A DNA stretch of 38,958 nucleotides from Euzebyales bacterium. GTDB lineage: Bacteria > Actinomycetota > Nitriliruptoria > Euzebyales > JAHELV01. Positions within the stretch are counted from its first letter, which is position 1, and the number at the start of each line of letters is the position of its first letter. Below, one piece after another: positions 23,125 through 30,728 of the stretch. The notes beneath the pieces were generated by a model. The model did no database searches. It saw only the letters and a list, made by a program, of their open reading frames with translations, and was not told the DNA's origin. Where the stretch lies: positions 1-38,958 of the forward strand of contig DATHVN010000118.1 of the NCBI GenBank assembly GCA_035461305.1, read 5' to 3'. The position numbers and the translations under genes are program-made.

Positions 23125-24264
23125 ATGGCTGCATCGCCCGACAACATCCTGATCCTCGGTCTGGCCAAGACCGGCAGCACCGGCCTGTACAACAACGTCA
23201 AGGCGGCGCTGGCGGCCGCGGGGCACGACTACTACTGCCTGTTCGAGCCGACTCGGCCCGACCAGCTGGACAGCATTCACCGTTACGCGCCGACGCTGCC
23301 GCTGCTGACGAAGGTCATGATCGCGCGGGAGCCGCACCTGCGCCTGCGCTACGACCTGTTCCCGCGCCGGATGACCCTGCTGCGCGACCCCCGCGACATG
23401 ATCGTGAGCTTCCTGTTGGTCCGGCCCTTCATCCGCGCGGACGTACCGTGGGAGCAGGTCGAGCCGTTCGTCGAGGCGATCCGTGCCAAGGAGCGCGATC
23501 CCGCCTCGTCCTCGGTGCAGGACCTGCACCGCCTCGCCGACGACCTGGGGCTCGCTTCGTACCGGCTCGAGCGCGTCGTGGAGTTCATGGAGTGGCAGGA
23601 GTCGCCTGATCGACCGCCGCGACGTGTTCACGGTGCGCTACGAGGACTTCATCGCCGGACGCCTGGGCGCGCTGAACGCGTACCTGGGCTGGACGTCGAC
23701 AAGAGCGCGGCTGCGTCACCCTGGCTCGCGCACATCCTGCGGTCGGGCGAGTCCGGCGACTGGCGGCACTGGTTCACCGAGGAGGACGTGACGGCCTACC
23801 GCCCCTACGTCACCGACTACATGAAGCGCTTCGAGTACCCGGACGACTGGGTGCTCGCCGACGATCCCGTCATCAGCTCGGAGACGGCGTCGGGTTACAT
23901 CGAGGGCAAGTACCGCAGCCGACGACGGCAGCAGGCGCAGCGCCGCAACGGGCTGACCCTCGACGCCGGTGCGCCGGCGCAGCGCGACCACATGGAGCAC
24001 CTGGCCGAGGACGGCCACTCGCAGGCGATGTACCGCCTGGCGAAGGCGGCGGTGGGTGGCACCGACGAGCCCGACCGCGCGTTCCGGCTGGCCCACAGGG
24101 CGGCGGTCCAGGGCCACCGGCCGGCCATGCGCCTGCTGGCCGACCTGTACCGGCGTGGCCACGGCGTCGAGGCCGACGAACGCCAGGCCGAGTTCTGGGC
24201 GTCCGTGGGCAACGGCCACGAGCGTCCACGCGGTGGGCTGCGCCGCCTCCTGGGCCGCCGCTGA
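23125..24264 (+). CDS. Sulfotransferase-like protein with C-terminal Sel1 repeats (two compensating frameshifts)
   Basis: A 379-codon open frame. The N-terminus has a PAPS-binding loop, NILILGLAKTGSTGLYNNV, and a later TLLRDPRDMIVSFL motif matching the 3'-phosphate-binding region of sulfotransferases. From about 23605 to 23695 the frame reads arginine-rich nonsense, while the neighbouring frame reads RLIDRRDVFTVRYEDFIAGR followed by LGALNAYLGW, the conserved VRYEDF motif. Two indels of opposite sign therefore flank about 30 codons. After that, SPWLAHILRSGESGDWRHWF and TDYMKRFEYPDDW return to family sequence. Residues from about 285 form two Sel1-like repeats (HMEHLAEDGHSQAMYRLAKA, AVQGHRPAMRLLADLYRRGH). 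As written the protein would be full length but with a scrambled core, so activity is doubtful unless these are assembly errors. Substrate unknown. Confidence 0.7.
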   Translation: MAASPDNILILGLAKTGSTGLYNNVKAALAAAGHDYYCLFEPTRPDQLDSIHRYAPTLPLLTKVMIAREPHLRLRYDLFPRRMTLLRDPRDMIVSFLLVRPFIRADVPWEQVEPFVEAIRAKERDPASSSVQDLHRLADDLGLASYRLERVVEFMEWQESPDRPPRRVHGALRGLHRRTPGRAERVPGLDVDKSAAASPWLAHILRSGESGDWRHWFTEEDVTAYRPYVTDYMKRFEYPDDWVLADDPVISSETASGYIEGKYRSRRRQQAQRRNGLTLDAGAPAQRDHMEHLAEDGHSQAMYRLAKAAVGGTDEPDRAFRLAHRAAVQGHRPAMRLLADLYRRGHGVEADERQAEFWASVGNGHERPRGGLRRLLGRR

Positions 24265-24270
24265 CGGCCG

Positions 24271-24299
24271 CGCGGCCCTCCGACGTCGGGCGGGCCGCG
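24271..24299 (+). terminator. Hairpin after the sulfotransferase-like gene
   Basis: CGCGGCCC (24271-24278) pairs with GGGCCGCG (24292-24299); the loop itself contains the palindrome CCGACGTCGG (24280-24289). It lies seven bases after the stop codon at 24264. Confidence 0.6.
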
Positions 24300-24308
24300 T
24301 GACCCGGG

Positions 24309-24568
24309 TCAGGTGCCGTCGTCGTCGACCAGGATGTCCTGCACGCCCCGGACGCAGGTGCCGCCGGCGCGCTTGGCCCGGTACAGACCGTCGTCGGCCT
24401 CGCGGTACAGCGCGACGCCGCTGCGGGCGCCCACGCGACACCCACGCTGACGGCGACCTCGAGGCCACGGAGACCGTGGCCCAGGTGGGATCCTGACACC
24501 GAGGATCCACACGCCGGTCGTTCGCGGCCGTCCCCGTCACGAGCTCCAGTCGTGGGTCCGCAGGTCAC
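24309..24568 (-). pseudogene. C-terminal remnant of a GGDEF (diguanylate cyclase) domain
   Basis: On the minus strand one frame reads LEVAVSVGVAWAP (about 24470-24430) and the next frame reads SGVALYREADDGLYRAKRAG to a stop at 24309. These match the last strand and helix of a GGDEF domain (V-x-x-S-x-G-x-A ... A-D-x-x-L-Y-x-A-K-x-x-G). The GG(D/E)EF catalytic loop and everything before it are absent, and one frameshift near 24430 separates the two pieces. About 80 codons of a gene remain, next to another decayed gene. Confidence 0.6.
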
Positions 24569-24867
24569 GGAGAGATCGGTGGCGTAGGCCGCCGGCGGGG
24601 TGCCGAACGGATGAGCGAGTCCGGCGTCACGAGCGGGGGTTCGAGCTCACGCCCCTCGAACGGCCTGCCGTCCGGGCCGGGGAGCGCCTCGACCTCCAGC
24701 TGCGCGGCCGGCGCAGCGCCGGGCCGGGCGATGCCGCCGGTGCGGACGACGCGGTGTCCGGCGCGATGGCGACGGTGCTCTCGGTACCCCTAGCTCGGCC
24801 GTGCACATCCGGCCAGCAGCGCGCACAGCACGACGCCGCAGACAAGGGCGGGTCGTGGAAGTCGCAT
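24565..24867 (-). pseudogene. Lipoprotein gene with in-frame amber stop
   Basis: ATG 24867 starts MRLPRPALVCGVVLCALLAG followed by CARPS: a short basic start, a hydrophobic helix and a clear lipobox LAGC. An in-frame TAG (24790-24792, codon 26) follows directly. The same frame then continues with protein-like sequence, VVRTGGIARPGAAP, AAQLEVEALPGPDGRPFEG and RELEPPLVTPDSLI, to a TGA at 24565. After LI the neighbouring frame (FGTPPAAYATDLSVTC) looks more protein-like, suggesting a further frameshift. A nonsense mutation in a small secreted lipoprotein is the simplest reading. Family unknown. Confidence 0.5.
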
Positions 24868-25010
24868 CGCAGTCGTCCACCGGAGGCCGGTGTCGGTCGG
24901 CGGCGGCCGTCCGGCGATGACGCGGGCGTCGCCGGTCACGTGGGAGGAGTAGGGCCGCCGTGCCGCCGTCCACGGGGTCGTGGCCGCCCGGCGGCTGGTT
25001 GAATGGTCGT

Positions 25011-25286
25011 GTGGCTGACCGCCGCTTCACTGACGACGTCGAGGCCGTGCTGCGCGCGCTGCGGCCCGGCCAGATCGTGACCTACGGCGAGGTCGCGGCG
25101 GAGGCCGGACATCCCGGTGCGGCACGGGCGGTCGGGACGGTGCTGCGCACGAGCAGCGGCCTGCCGTGGTGGCGGGTCGTCGCAGCCAGCGGGCGCGTCA
25201 ACCCGCACGCAGCCGTCGAGGCGACCTGGCTGCTGCGTGCCGAGGGCGTGGAGGTACGTGACGGTCGTGTGGTCCGGCGGCACTGA
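25011..25286 (+). CDS. Alkyltransferase-like protein (ATL, MGMT C-terminal domain) 2
   Basis: A 91-aa second ATL. Motifs are FTDDVEAVLRALRPGQIVTY, GEVAAEAGHPGAARAVGTVL and GLPWWRVVAASGRVNPHAA. As in the first ATL (9746-10063), the methyl-accepting cysteine of PCHR is replaced (PWWR), so it should recognise rather than repair O6-alkylguanine. The two ATLs share the architecture but differ in most of their sequence, so they are old paralogues or of separate origin. GTG 25011 is chosen because the conserved block begins directly after it; an in-frame start at 24960 would add 17 poorly conserved residues. It stands alone between pseudogene remnants and the convergent aldo/keto reductase. Confidence 0.85.
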   Translation: MADRRFTDDVEAVLRALRPGQIVTYGEVAAEAGHPGAARAVGTVLRTSSGLPWWRVVAASGRVNPHAAVEATWLLRAEGVEVRDGRVVRRH

Positions 25287-25303
25287 CCCCGCCACCGTGC
25301 CGT

Positions 25304-26275
25304 CTACCAGGCGTAAGCCTCCGGCGCAGGCCCGCCGGGACCGGGGAAGATGTCGTCCAGCCGTTCCAGCGCCTGGTCGTCGAGCTCGACCGCCAGCGCG
25401 TCGAGGGCCGATGCGAACTGGTCCATCGTGCGCGGACCGACGATCGGGGCGGTGACGGCGGACTGGTGGCACAGCCACGCGAGTCCGACCTGCGCCGGGG
25501 CGTGCCCGAGCTCGTCGCAGAGGTCCTCGTACCGCTCGATCTGGTCGCGGTGGCGTTCGAGCAGCGAGCGCGTGCGCTCCGTCGCGGACCGTCCCTCGCG
25601 CTCCTTGCGCAGGATGCCCGCGAGCAGGCCCTGGGCGAGCGGGCTCCACGGGATGACACCGACGCCGTAGGCCTCGCACGCCGGCAGCACCTCCAGCTCC
25701 ACCGTGCGCTCGAGCAGGTTGTACAGCGACTGCTCGCTGACCAGGCCGTTGAAGTGGCGTCGCCCGGCCGCCTCCTGGCCCTGCACGATGTGCCAGGCCG
25801 CATGGTTCGACGAGCCGACGTAGAGTACCTTGCCCTGCGCGACGAGCGTCTCCATCGCCTCCCAGATCTCGTCCCAGGGTGTGTTCCGATCGACGTGGTG
25901 CATCTGGTACAGGTCGACCCAGTCGGTCTGGAGGCGCCGCAGGGAGCCCTCGCAGGCCCGAATGATGTTGCGCTTGCTCAGGAACGTGTCGTTCGGCCAG
26001 TCCGACATCGACCCGTACAGCTTGGTGGCCAGGACCGTCCGCTCGCGGCGCCCGTCGCCCTTGGCGAACCAGCGTCCGATGATCTGCTCGGTCCACCCCT
26101 CGCCCTTGCGCCACCCGTACACGTTGGCGGTGTCGAAGAAGTTGACCCCGTGCTCGTGCGCGGCGTCCATGATCGCGTGGGCGGCGTGCTCGTCGGTGTG
26201 GGGGCCGAAGTTCATCGTGCCGAGACACAGGCGGCTGACCGACAGCCCGCTGCGTCCGAGGTGGGTGTCATCCAC
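25304..26275 (-). CDS. Aldo/keto reductase
   Basis: A 323-aa NADPH-dependent TIM-barrel oxidoreductase. Catalytic tetrad residues are visible in HGVNFFDTANVYGWRKGEG (Asp, Tyr), TVLATKLYGSM (Lys) and DLYQMHHVDRNTPWDE (His). KVLYVGSSNHAAWHI, IPWSPLAQGLLAG and TAPIVGPRTMDQFASALDAL are further marks of the YghZ/L-glyceraldehyde reductase-like branch. The opening MDDTHLGRSGLSVSRLCLGT is the standard family start, so ATG 26275 is secure. No operon partner; substrate cannot be predicted. Confidence 0.93.
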   Translation of the reverse strand: MDDTHLGRSGLSVSRLCLGTMNFGPHTDEHAAHAIMDAAHEHGVNFFDTANVYGWRKGEGWTEQIIGRWFAKGDGRRERTVLATKLYGSMSDWPNDTFLSKRNIIRACEGSLRRLQTDWVDLYQMHHVDRNTPWDEIWEAMETLVAQGKVLYVGSSNHAAWHIVQGQEAAGRRHFNGLVSEQSLYNLLERTVELEVLPACEAYGVGVIPWSPLAQGLLAGILRKEREGRSATERTRSLLERHRDQIERYEDLCDELGHAPAQVGLAWLCHQSAVTAPIVGPRTMDQFASALDALAVELDDQALERLDDIFPGPGGPAPEAYAW

Positions 26276-26340
26276 GCTGCCGTCCTCCGTCTCAGGTGCG
26301 GGGCCGATGGTACCGACGACCCCGGCCGCACCACGGCGAT

Positions 26341-26798
26341 GCTGCGGCGCGGACTGCTCGACCGGGTCGGCGTGTCCAATCGCCCGTTCTGCTGGCTGGA
26401 CGTTGACGCAATCGACCTCGCCGGCGCCCGCGCCAGCTACGAGGTCGCGTCGTCGACGGGGGCCTGGACCTGGTCGTCCTGGGCCTCGGCGTCCACGGCC
26501 CCGTCGGCCTGGACGAGCCCGGATCGGGGCCGGACACGATGACGCGCGTCGTGACGCTGACCGAGGTGTCGCGGCGCGCGTCGCTGCAGTACGGGGTGGC
26601 GGCGCCGATATCGGGGATCACGGGCGTGCGGACGCTGCTCAGATCTCGTGAGCTCTGGCTCCTCGTCACGGACCGCCACAAGCGGGCGGTGCTCGTCGGT
26701 CCGGTGACGGCCGACCTGCCCCTGTCCCTGCTCCGCACCCACGCACGCGTGACGTGCTGGGCCGATGCCGACGCGCTGCCGAGGTCGTCCGGCGCTGA
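26341..26798 (+). pseudogene. Remnant of glucosamine-6-phosphate deaminase (NagB-like)
   Basis: From 26341 one frame reads LRRGLLDRVGVSNRPFCWLD then VDAIDLAGARASYE. After a shift near 26450 the next frame reads GGLDLVVLGLGVHGPVGLDE (to PGS), then RVVTLTEVSRRA, TGVRTLLRSRELWLLVTDRH and VTADLPLSLLRTHARVTCWA. A second shift near 26776 would give AAEVVRR and the TGA at 26798. This order matches the middle and end of NagB. The N-terminal third, with the first catalytic aspartate, is missing. In the second active-site motif (normally G-x-D/N-G-H-I-x-F-N-E-P) the Asp and His positions read His and Pro. It cannot be an active deaminase. Confidence 0.65.
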
Positions 26799-26802
26799 GG
26801 TT

Positions 26803-27330
26803 TCAGGCGTTCGAGATCGCGTCGAGCAGTGCCCGCATCCACGGTCCGAGGTCGTCGGGCGTGCGCGCCGAGATCAGGTTGCCGTCGACGACCGTCTCCT
26901 CGTCGACCCAGTCGACGCCGGCGTTGACCATGTCGTCGCGGATCGCGCCGACGCTGGTCGCGCGACGTCCCTTCAGGATCCCGGCCGAGATCGGTACCCA
27001 GCCGGCGTGGCAGATGAACGCGATCGGCTTGCCGTCCTGGTCGAACGAGCGGACCAGGTCGAGCACGTGCTCGTCGCGGCGCAGCTTGTCGGGGGCGAAG
27101 CCGCCCGGCACGACCAGGGCGTCGAAGTCTTCCGCCGCCATGTCGGCGATGTCGGCGTCGGCGGCGACGGGGCCGTGCCCCTTCTTGCCGGTCACGTCGG
27201 CCCCGCCGAGGCTGGCGAGGGTCACGTCGACGTCCTCCTCGCGCAGGCGGTACAGCGGATACAGCAGCTCCATGTCCTCAAACAGGTCGGCGGCGAGGGT
27301 CAGGACCCGGGCCTCGGACAGTGCGGGCAT
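26803..27330 (-). CDS. DJ-1/PfpI family protein
   Basis: A 175-aa member of the class I glutamine amidotransferase-like DJ-1/PfpI family (PfpI/YhbO branch, linked to glyoxal stress and protein repair or proteolysis). ATG 27330 has GAAGGAGC 10 bases upstream. The nucleophile elbow is in PIAFICHAGWVPISAGIL (Cys followed by His); the acid residue is likely the Glu in DMELLYPLYRLREEDVDVTL. DALVVPGGFAPDKLRRDEHV and WVDEETVVDGNLISARTPDD are strong family marks. It is convergent with the NagB remnant and separated from the antiporter by about 90 bp. Confidence 0.92.
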   Translation of the reverse strand: MPALSEARVLTLAADLFEDMELLYPLYRLREEDVDVTLASLGGADVTGKKGHGPVAADADIADMAAEDFDALVVPGGFAPDKLRRDEHVLDLVRSFDQDGKPIAFICHAGWVPISAGILKGRRATSVGAIRDDMVNAGVDWVDEETVVDGNLISARTPDDLGPWMRALLDAISNA

Positions 27331-27418
27331 ATCGAGTGCTCCTTCGGGCTCAGTGCGACGGGGTTGAGCGTTCCCGCGCGGCACACCGATTACGCCGCCA
27401 GCGTCGCGACCGCCCGCA

Positions 27419-28675
27419 TCAATGGGAGTCTGGGCCCTGGTGTGCCGCGCGGCGATCGGGACGGTGCTCAGCGTGCTCGTCGCTCATCGTGGCCACGTGC
27501 CTGCCGTACGCCTGCGCTGCCGGTCTGGCCGACATGCCGTGGGCGAACACGCTGAGCAGCACGGTCCAGCTCACGATTGTCACGATCTGGGACTCCACGG
27601 CGAGGTCGGCTTCCTCGACGATCAGCACTGCGAAGAGGATCGAGGCCAGCCCGCGCGGACCGAACCAGCCGACGAAGCCCAGGGTCAGGGCGCTCAGCCC
27701 GGTACCCAGAAGCGACACCGCCACCGGCACCATTCGCACGACGGTCAGACTGAGCACGGCGTACAGGACGGTCGGGACGTCACCGTCGGTCAGCGCGGGA
27801 CCGGCGAGCGACGTGCCGAAGACCAGGAACGTCAGCATCGTCAGCAGCTGGCCCTCGTCCTCCGCGAAGTCGGCGGCGTGCGGGCACTGCTCACGTGCCA
27901 CCTGACCGAAGGCGAGCCCGGCCACGAAGGCTGCGATGAAGCCGTTGCCACCGAACACCTCCGACAGCGCGAACGCGCAGACCGCGACCGCGAACGTCGA
28001 CAGCTGGCGGAACACCCCGTCCATCCACCCGCGGCGCGCCATGCGGTCGATCACGACACCCCCGACGAACCCGACGAGCGCACCGACGAGTGTGCCGATG
28101 CCGAGCTGCATGGCGACGAACGAGACGATGCCCCGGCCGGACAGCACGCCCTCCTCACCGGCGGCCAGGCCGAGGAACAGGGTCACGAGCGGGAGCGCGA
28201 TGCCGTCGTTGAGGCCGCTTTCGACCGACAGGGTCTCGCGGATGCGCACCGGCACGTCGGGGTTGGTCCCGACGGCCTGGCCGAGCGCCGCGTCGGTCGG
28301 TGCGAGCACCGCGGCCAGCAACGCCGCCTCCCACGGGAGCAGGTCGAACAGCAGCAATGCCGCCGCGGTCCCCAGCACCACGGTGCCCGGCAGGCCGACG
28401 GTCAGCAGGCGGCCCGGCAATTGCGCCTCGTGGACCAGGCGCGGCAGCCTGATCTGGATCGCATCGACGAACAGGACGAGCACCAGCGTGGCCTCCGCGA
28501 GGATGTGGACGCCCTCCTCCTCGAGACCGAGGTCGAGCACCCCGAGCCCGGCGTCGCCCAGCAGCAGACCCGCGGCGACGAACGCCATCGGCCCGGTCAC
28601 CAGCGTTGACTCGAGTCGGCGCGAGACCACGCCGTACGCCACGACCAGCGCGGCGGCGATCGCGACGGACTCCAT
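27419..28675 (-). CDS. Cation:proton antiporter, CPA1 (NhaP-like) family
   Basis: A 418-aa inner-membrane Na+(K+)/H+ antiporter with about 11-12 hydrophobic segments. Key sites are LAPTDAALGQAVGTNPDVP and SVESGLNDGIALPLVTLFLG, holding the conserved acidic residues of the cation path, and GFVGWFGPRGLASILFAVLI near the C-terminus. The N-terminus MESVAIAAALVVAYGVVSRR starts inside the first helix. The last 30 residues are hydrophilic and cytoplasmic. No TrkA-C or other regulatory tail. Expected role: pH and sodium homeostasis. The start ATG at 28675 is about 70 bp from the acyltransferase gene on the same strand. Confidence 0.92.
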   Translation of the reverse strand: MESVAIAAALVVAYGVVSRRLESTLVTGPMAFVAAGLLLGDAGLGVLDLGLEEEGVHILAEATLVLVLFVDAIQIRLPRLVHEAQLPGRLLTVGLPGTVVLGTAAALLLFDLLPWEAALLAAVLAPTDAALGQAVGTNPDVPVRIRETLSVESGLNDGIALPLVTLFLGLAAGEEGVLSGRGIVSFVAMQLGIGTLVGALVGFVGGVVIDRMARRGWMDGVFRQLSTFAVAVCAFALSEVFGGNGFIAAFVAGLAFGQVAREQCPHAADFAEDEGQLLTMLTFLVFGTSLAGPALTDGDVPTVLYAVLSLTVVRMVPVAVSLLGTGLSALTLGFVGWFGPRGLASILFAVLIVEEADLAVESQIVTIVSWTVLLSVFAHGMSARPAAQAYGRHVATMSDEHAEHRPDRRAAHQGPDSH

Positions 28676-28748
28676 TGCGGCTCCGGGGTCGGGGTCGGTC
28701 GTGCCCCAGTCAAGCAGCGCCGTGCCGCCGGTGGCGGCATCCGCGGCC

Positions 28749-29456
28749 TCAGCCCCTCGTGGTCGGCGGCGTCCAGGTCACGCCGGTGGCCGCGGCGATG
28801 GCGGTCATCATCCGGTCGATGTCGACGTCGACGGCGCCCGTGGTCGTCAGCACCTCACCCCACCGCAGAAGGATGCGCGGGCGGTGCCATGGTCGCCAGC
28901 TCGCCAGCTGCGGTCCCGGGTGCGGCTCATGGATCACGCCGAGCACCTGGATGGGCACGCCGGCGGCGTGGGCGATCCGCACGGCGCCGGTCCTCGGGTA
29001 GCGCAACATGAGCTCTGGTTGCCAGCCACCCTCCGGTGCGATCCACACGCGGCCACCGCGCCTGACGTGCGCGAGCGCGTCGGCGAACGCGCCGCGGTGG
29101 GGGCGCACCGGCGTGCCCGTCGTGGTGACGACGCAGTCCGCGATCCACATCCCGCCCCGCAGAAGCGGGACCCGGTGCCACCGGGCGATCGGCCGCAGGC
29201 TGGGATCGGCGAGCAGCACGACCAGTCCGTCGATCACGTGGGGGTGGTTGGACACCACGACTGCGGGGCCCTCGAAGCGAGGGCCCTCGACGCGGATGTG
29301 CAGTCCGCTGCGCAGCGACAACCAGAACAGCAGGCGCAGCGGGGTGCGCACGATCCGCGCCAGGGGCCCGCCTCCCGGCTGGTCCAGGAGCACGTCACGG
29401 AGACCGGCGATCCGGGACGGTCCGGGCACGCCGCCGTGCTCGGCCCTGCCGCTCAT
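28749..29456 (-). CDS. 1-acyl-sn-glycerol-3-phosphate acyltransferase-like protein (PlsC family)
   Basis: A 235-aa lysophospholipid acyltransferase-like enzyme. ATG 29456 has GGAGG five bases upstream. The acyltransferase H-x4-D motif is in VVVSNHPHVIDGLVVLLAD; the glycerophosphate-binding motif appears as RVWIAPEGGWQPE (P-E-G). VVTTTGTPVRPHRGAFADAL and IAHAAGVPIQVLGVIHEP are typical of the family. It probably acylates a lysolipid at the membrane surface. It lies upstream of the antiporter on the same strand. Substrate not predictable; phosphatidic acid synthesis is the default assumption. Confidence 0.87.
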   Translation of the reverse strand: MSGRAEHGGVPGPSRIAGLRDVLLDQPGGGPLARIVRTPLRLLFWLSLRSGLHIRVEGPRFEGPAVVVSNHPHVIDGLVVLLADPSLRPIARWHRVPLLRGGMWIADCVVTTTGTPVRPHRGAFADALAHVRRGGRVWIAPEGGWQPELMLRYPRTGAVRIAHAAGVPIQVLGVIHEPHPGPQLASWRPWHRPRILLRWGEVLTTTGAVDVDIDRMMTAIAAATGVTWTPPTTRG

Positions 29457-29583
29457 GCACCTCCGTCCGATCACTGGCCCGCGGGCCAGCGTACGCGGAC
29501 CTGGTAGCGGTCCTCGTCCGTCCCATCCCGCACGGCGATTTCCGCGATCCGGCGTGATGCCGTTGGATTCGACCGTTCCTTCT

Positions 29584-29621
29584 GCACGCACGCGGCAGGG
29601 CCTGTCGCCCTGTGTGCGTGC
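29584..29621. promoter_or_regulatory. Bulged inverted repeat upstream of the DUF2637 gene
   Basis: GCACGCA (29584-29590) pairs with TGCGTGC (29615-29621) and CAGGG (29596-29600) with CCCTG (29608-29612), giving a bulged stem with a 7-nt loop, 27 bp before the ATG at 29648. It could be an operator or an RNA leader hairpin. Confidence 0.4.
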
Positions 29622-29647
29622 GCGTCGCACGCATCTGAGGTGACAGC

Positions 29648-30580
29648 ATGGAGCGCATCACGGTCTGGTTGGCCCGGATCGGATTCCTGATCATCGCGGC
29701 CTGCACACCGGCCTGTCGTTCGATGCGATCCGCGACGTGGCCCAGAACACGGGCGCGGTCGATCCCTCGCTCGCCTGGATCGTGCCGCTCGCCGTCGACG
29801 GGATGATCGTCACCGCGACGGCGGTCCTGTGGACCGAGTCGCTGTCGGGCCGCGGCTGGCACATGTTCCCGCTCCTGGCCATCATCGGCCCGGCCGCGCT
29901 GTCGATGTGGGCCAACGTGGCTCATGCCTCGGGCACCACCCTGCTGGCTCAGGTGCTGGCCGCCGTCCCTCCCGCCGGCCTGATCCTGTCGCTCGAGCTG
30001 GTGGCCTGGCAGATCCGCCATGAGCACACCATGGCGCCACGGTTCACGCCCGCGTGGGTCGACCGCGAACGACGGTCCGCAGCGCGTGCGGGTGGCCGCC
30101 GAGGTGCCCGCCGCACGCCCGGCCCAGGCCGACGACCTCTCGCAGCGCGCTGCCAGGGCCGTCGCCGAGTACGACCGGCAGGCGGTGTTCGACCACGACA
30201 TGGCCGATGACGGCGAGGTCGGCGACGCCGTGTGGGACGACGAGGTCGACGACGATGGGCGCCGGATCGTGGTGACGGGCACCACTCCACCTGCCGTCGA
30301 CGGGCAGCTGCAGATCGACCGCGACGACACCGGACGACTGCTGCTCGACGTGCCTGCGCAGGCGCCAGGCAAGGAGGTCTGGACGCAGATCATCACGGCG
30401 GTCCAGCAGGCCGGGCAGGTCCCGACGCAGCGCGAACTCGCTGACGAGCTCAACGTCTCCCGGTCGCGCGTGCGCCGCGCCATCGAGCGCAACCGCGACG
30501 AGTGGAACGATCTCGTCGAACACGTCGAGGACCGCGCCGTGCAGGAGCCGGTCACCGCGGGTGGATCCCGGCGACGCTGA
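29648..30580 (+). pseudogene. DUF2637 membrane protein with C-terminal helix-turn-helix, two frameshifts
   Basis: DUF2637 proteins (SpdA-like) are membrane proteins mostly seen on actinobacterial plasmids and integrative elements. ATG 29648 begins MERITVWLARIGFLIIAA. A shift near 29695 is needed to reach GLHTGLSFDAIRDVAQNTGA and DPSLAWIVPLAVDGMIVTAT, GPAALSMWANVAHASGTTLL and ILSLELVAWQIRHEHT (four membrane helices). A second shift near 30065-30095 returns to the first frame for the cytoplasmic tail, AQADDLSQRAARAVAEYDRQ, and a DNA-binding end, QVPTQRELADELNVSRSRVR then RAIERNRDEW. The two indels compensate each other in frame but the middle frame contains the essential membrane part. Either a pseudogene or two assembly errors. 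It stands alone, without other mobile-element genes. Confidence 0.7.
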
Positions 30581-30728
30581 GGCTCAGCCTGGCTCGGCCC
30601 GGGCCTGTGCGGTCCCACACGTTTGCATCACGTGCCGGTCAGGCCTTGACGGGACCCCTCAGAGGACCGACGCTGCAGGTGGTGGGGCGACGGCGGCGCC
30701 CCAAGTTTGCGTCCTGGAGGTGGTCCGC

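Noticed and set aside
30646-30728. A TTGACG box and repeated GTTTGC(A/G)TC motifs (30621, 30705) before coxM as promoter or operator
   Set aside because: No convincing -10 hexamer at the right distance and the short repeats are too degenerate to call in high-GC DNA.
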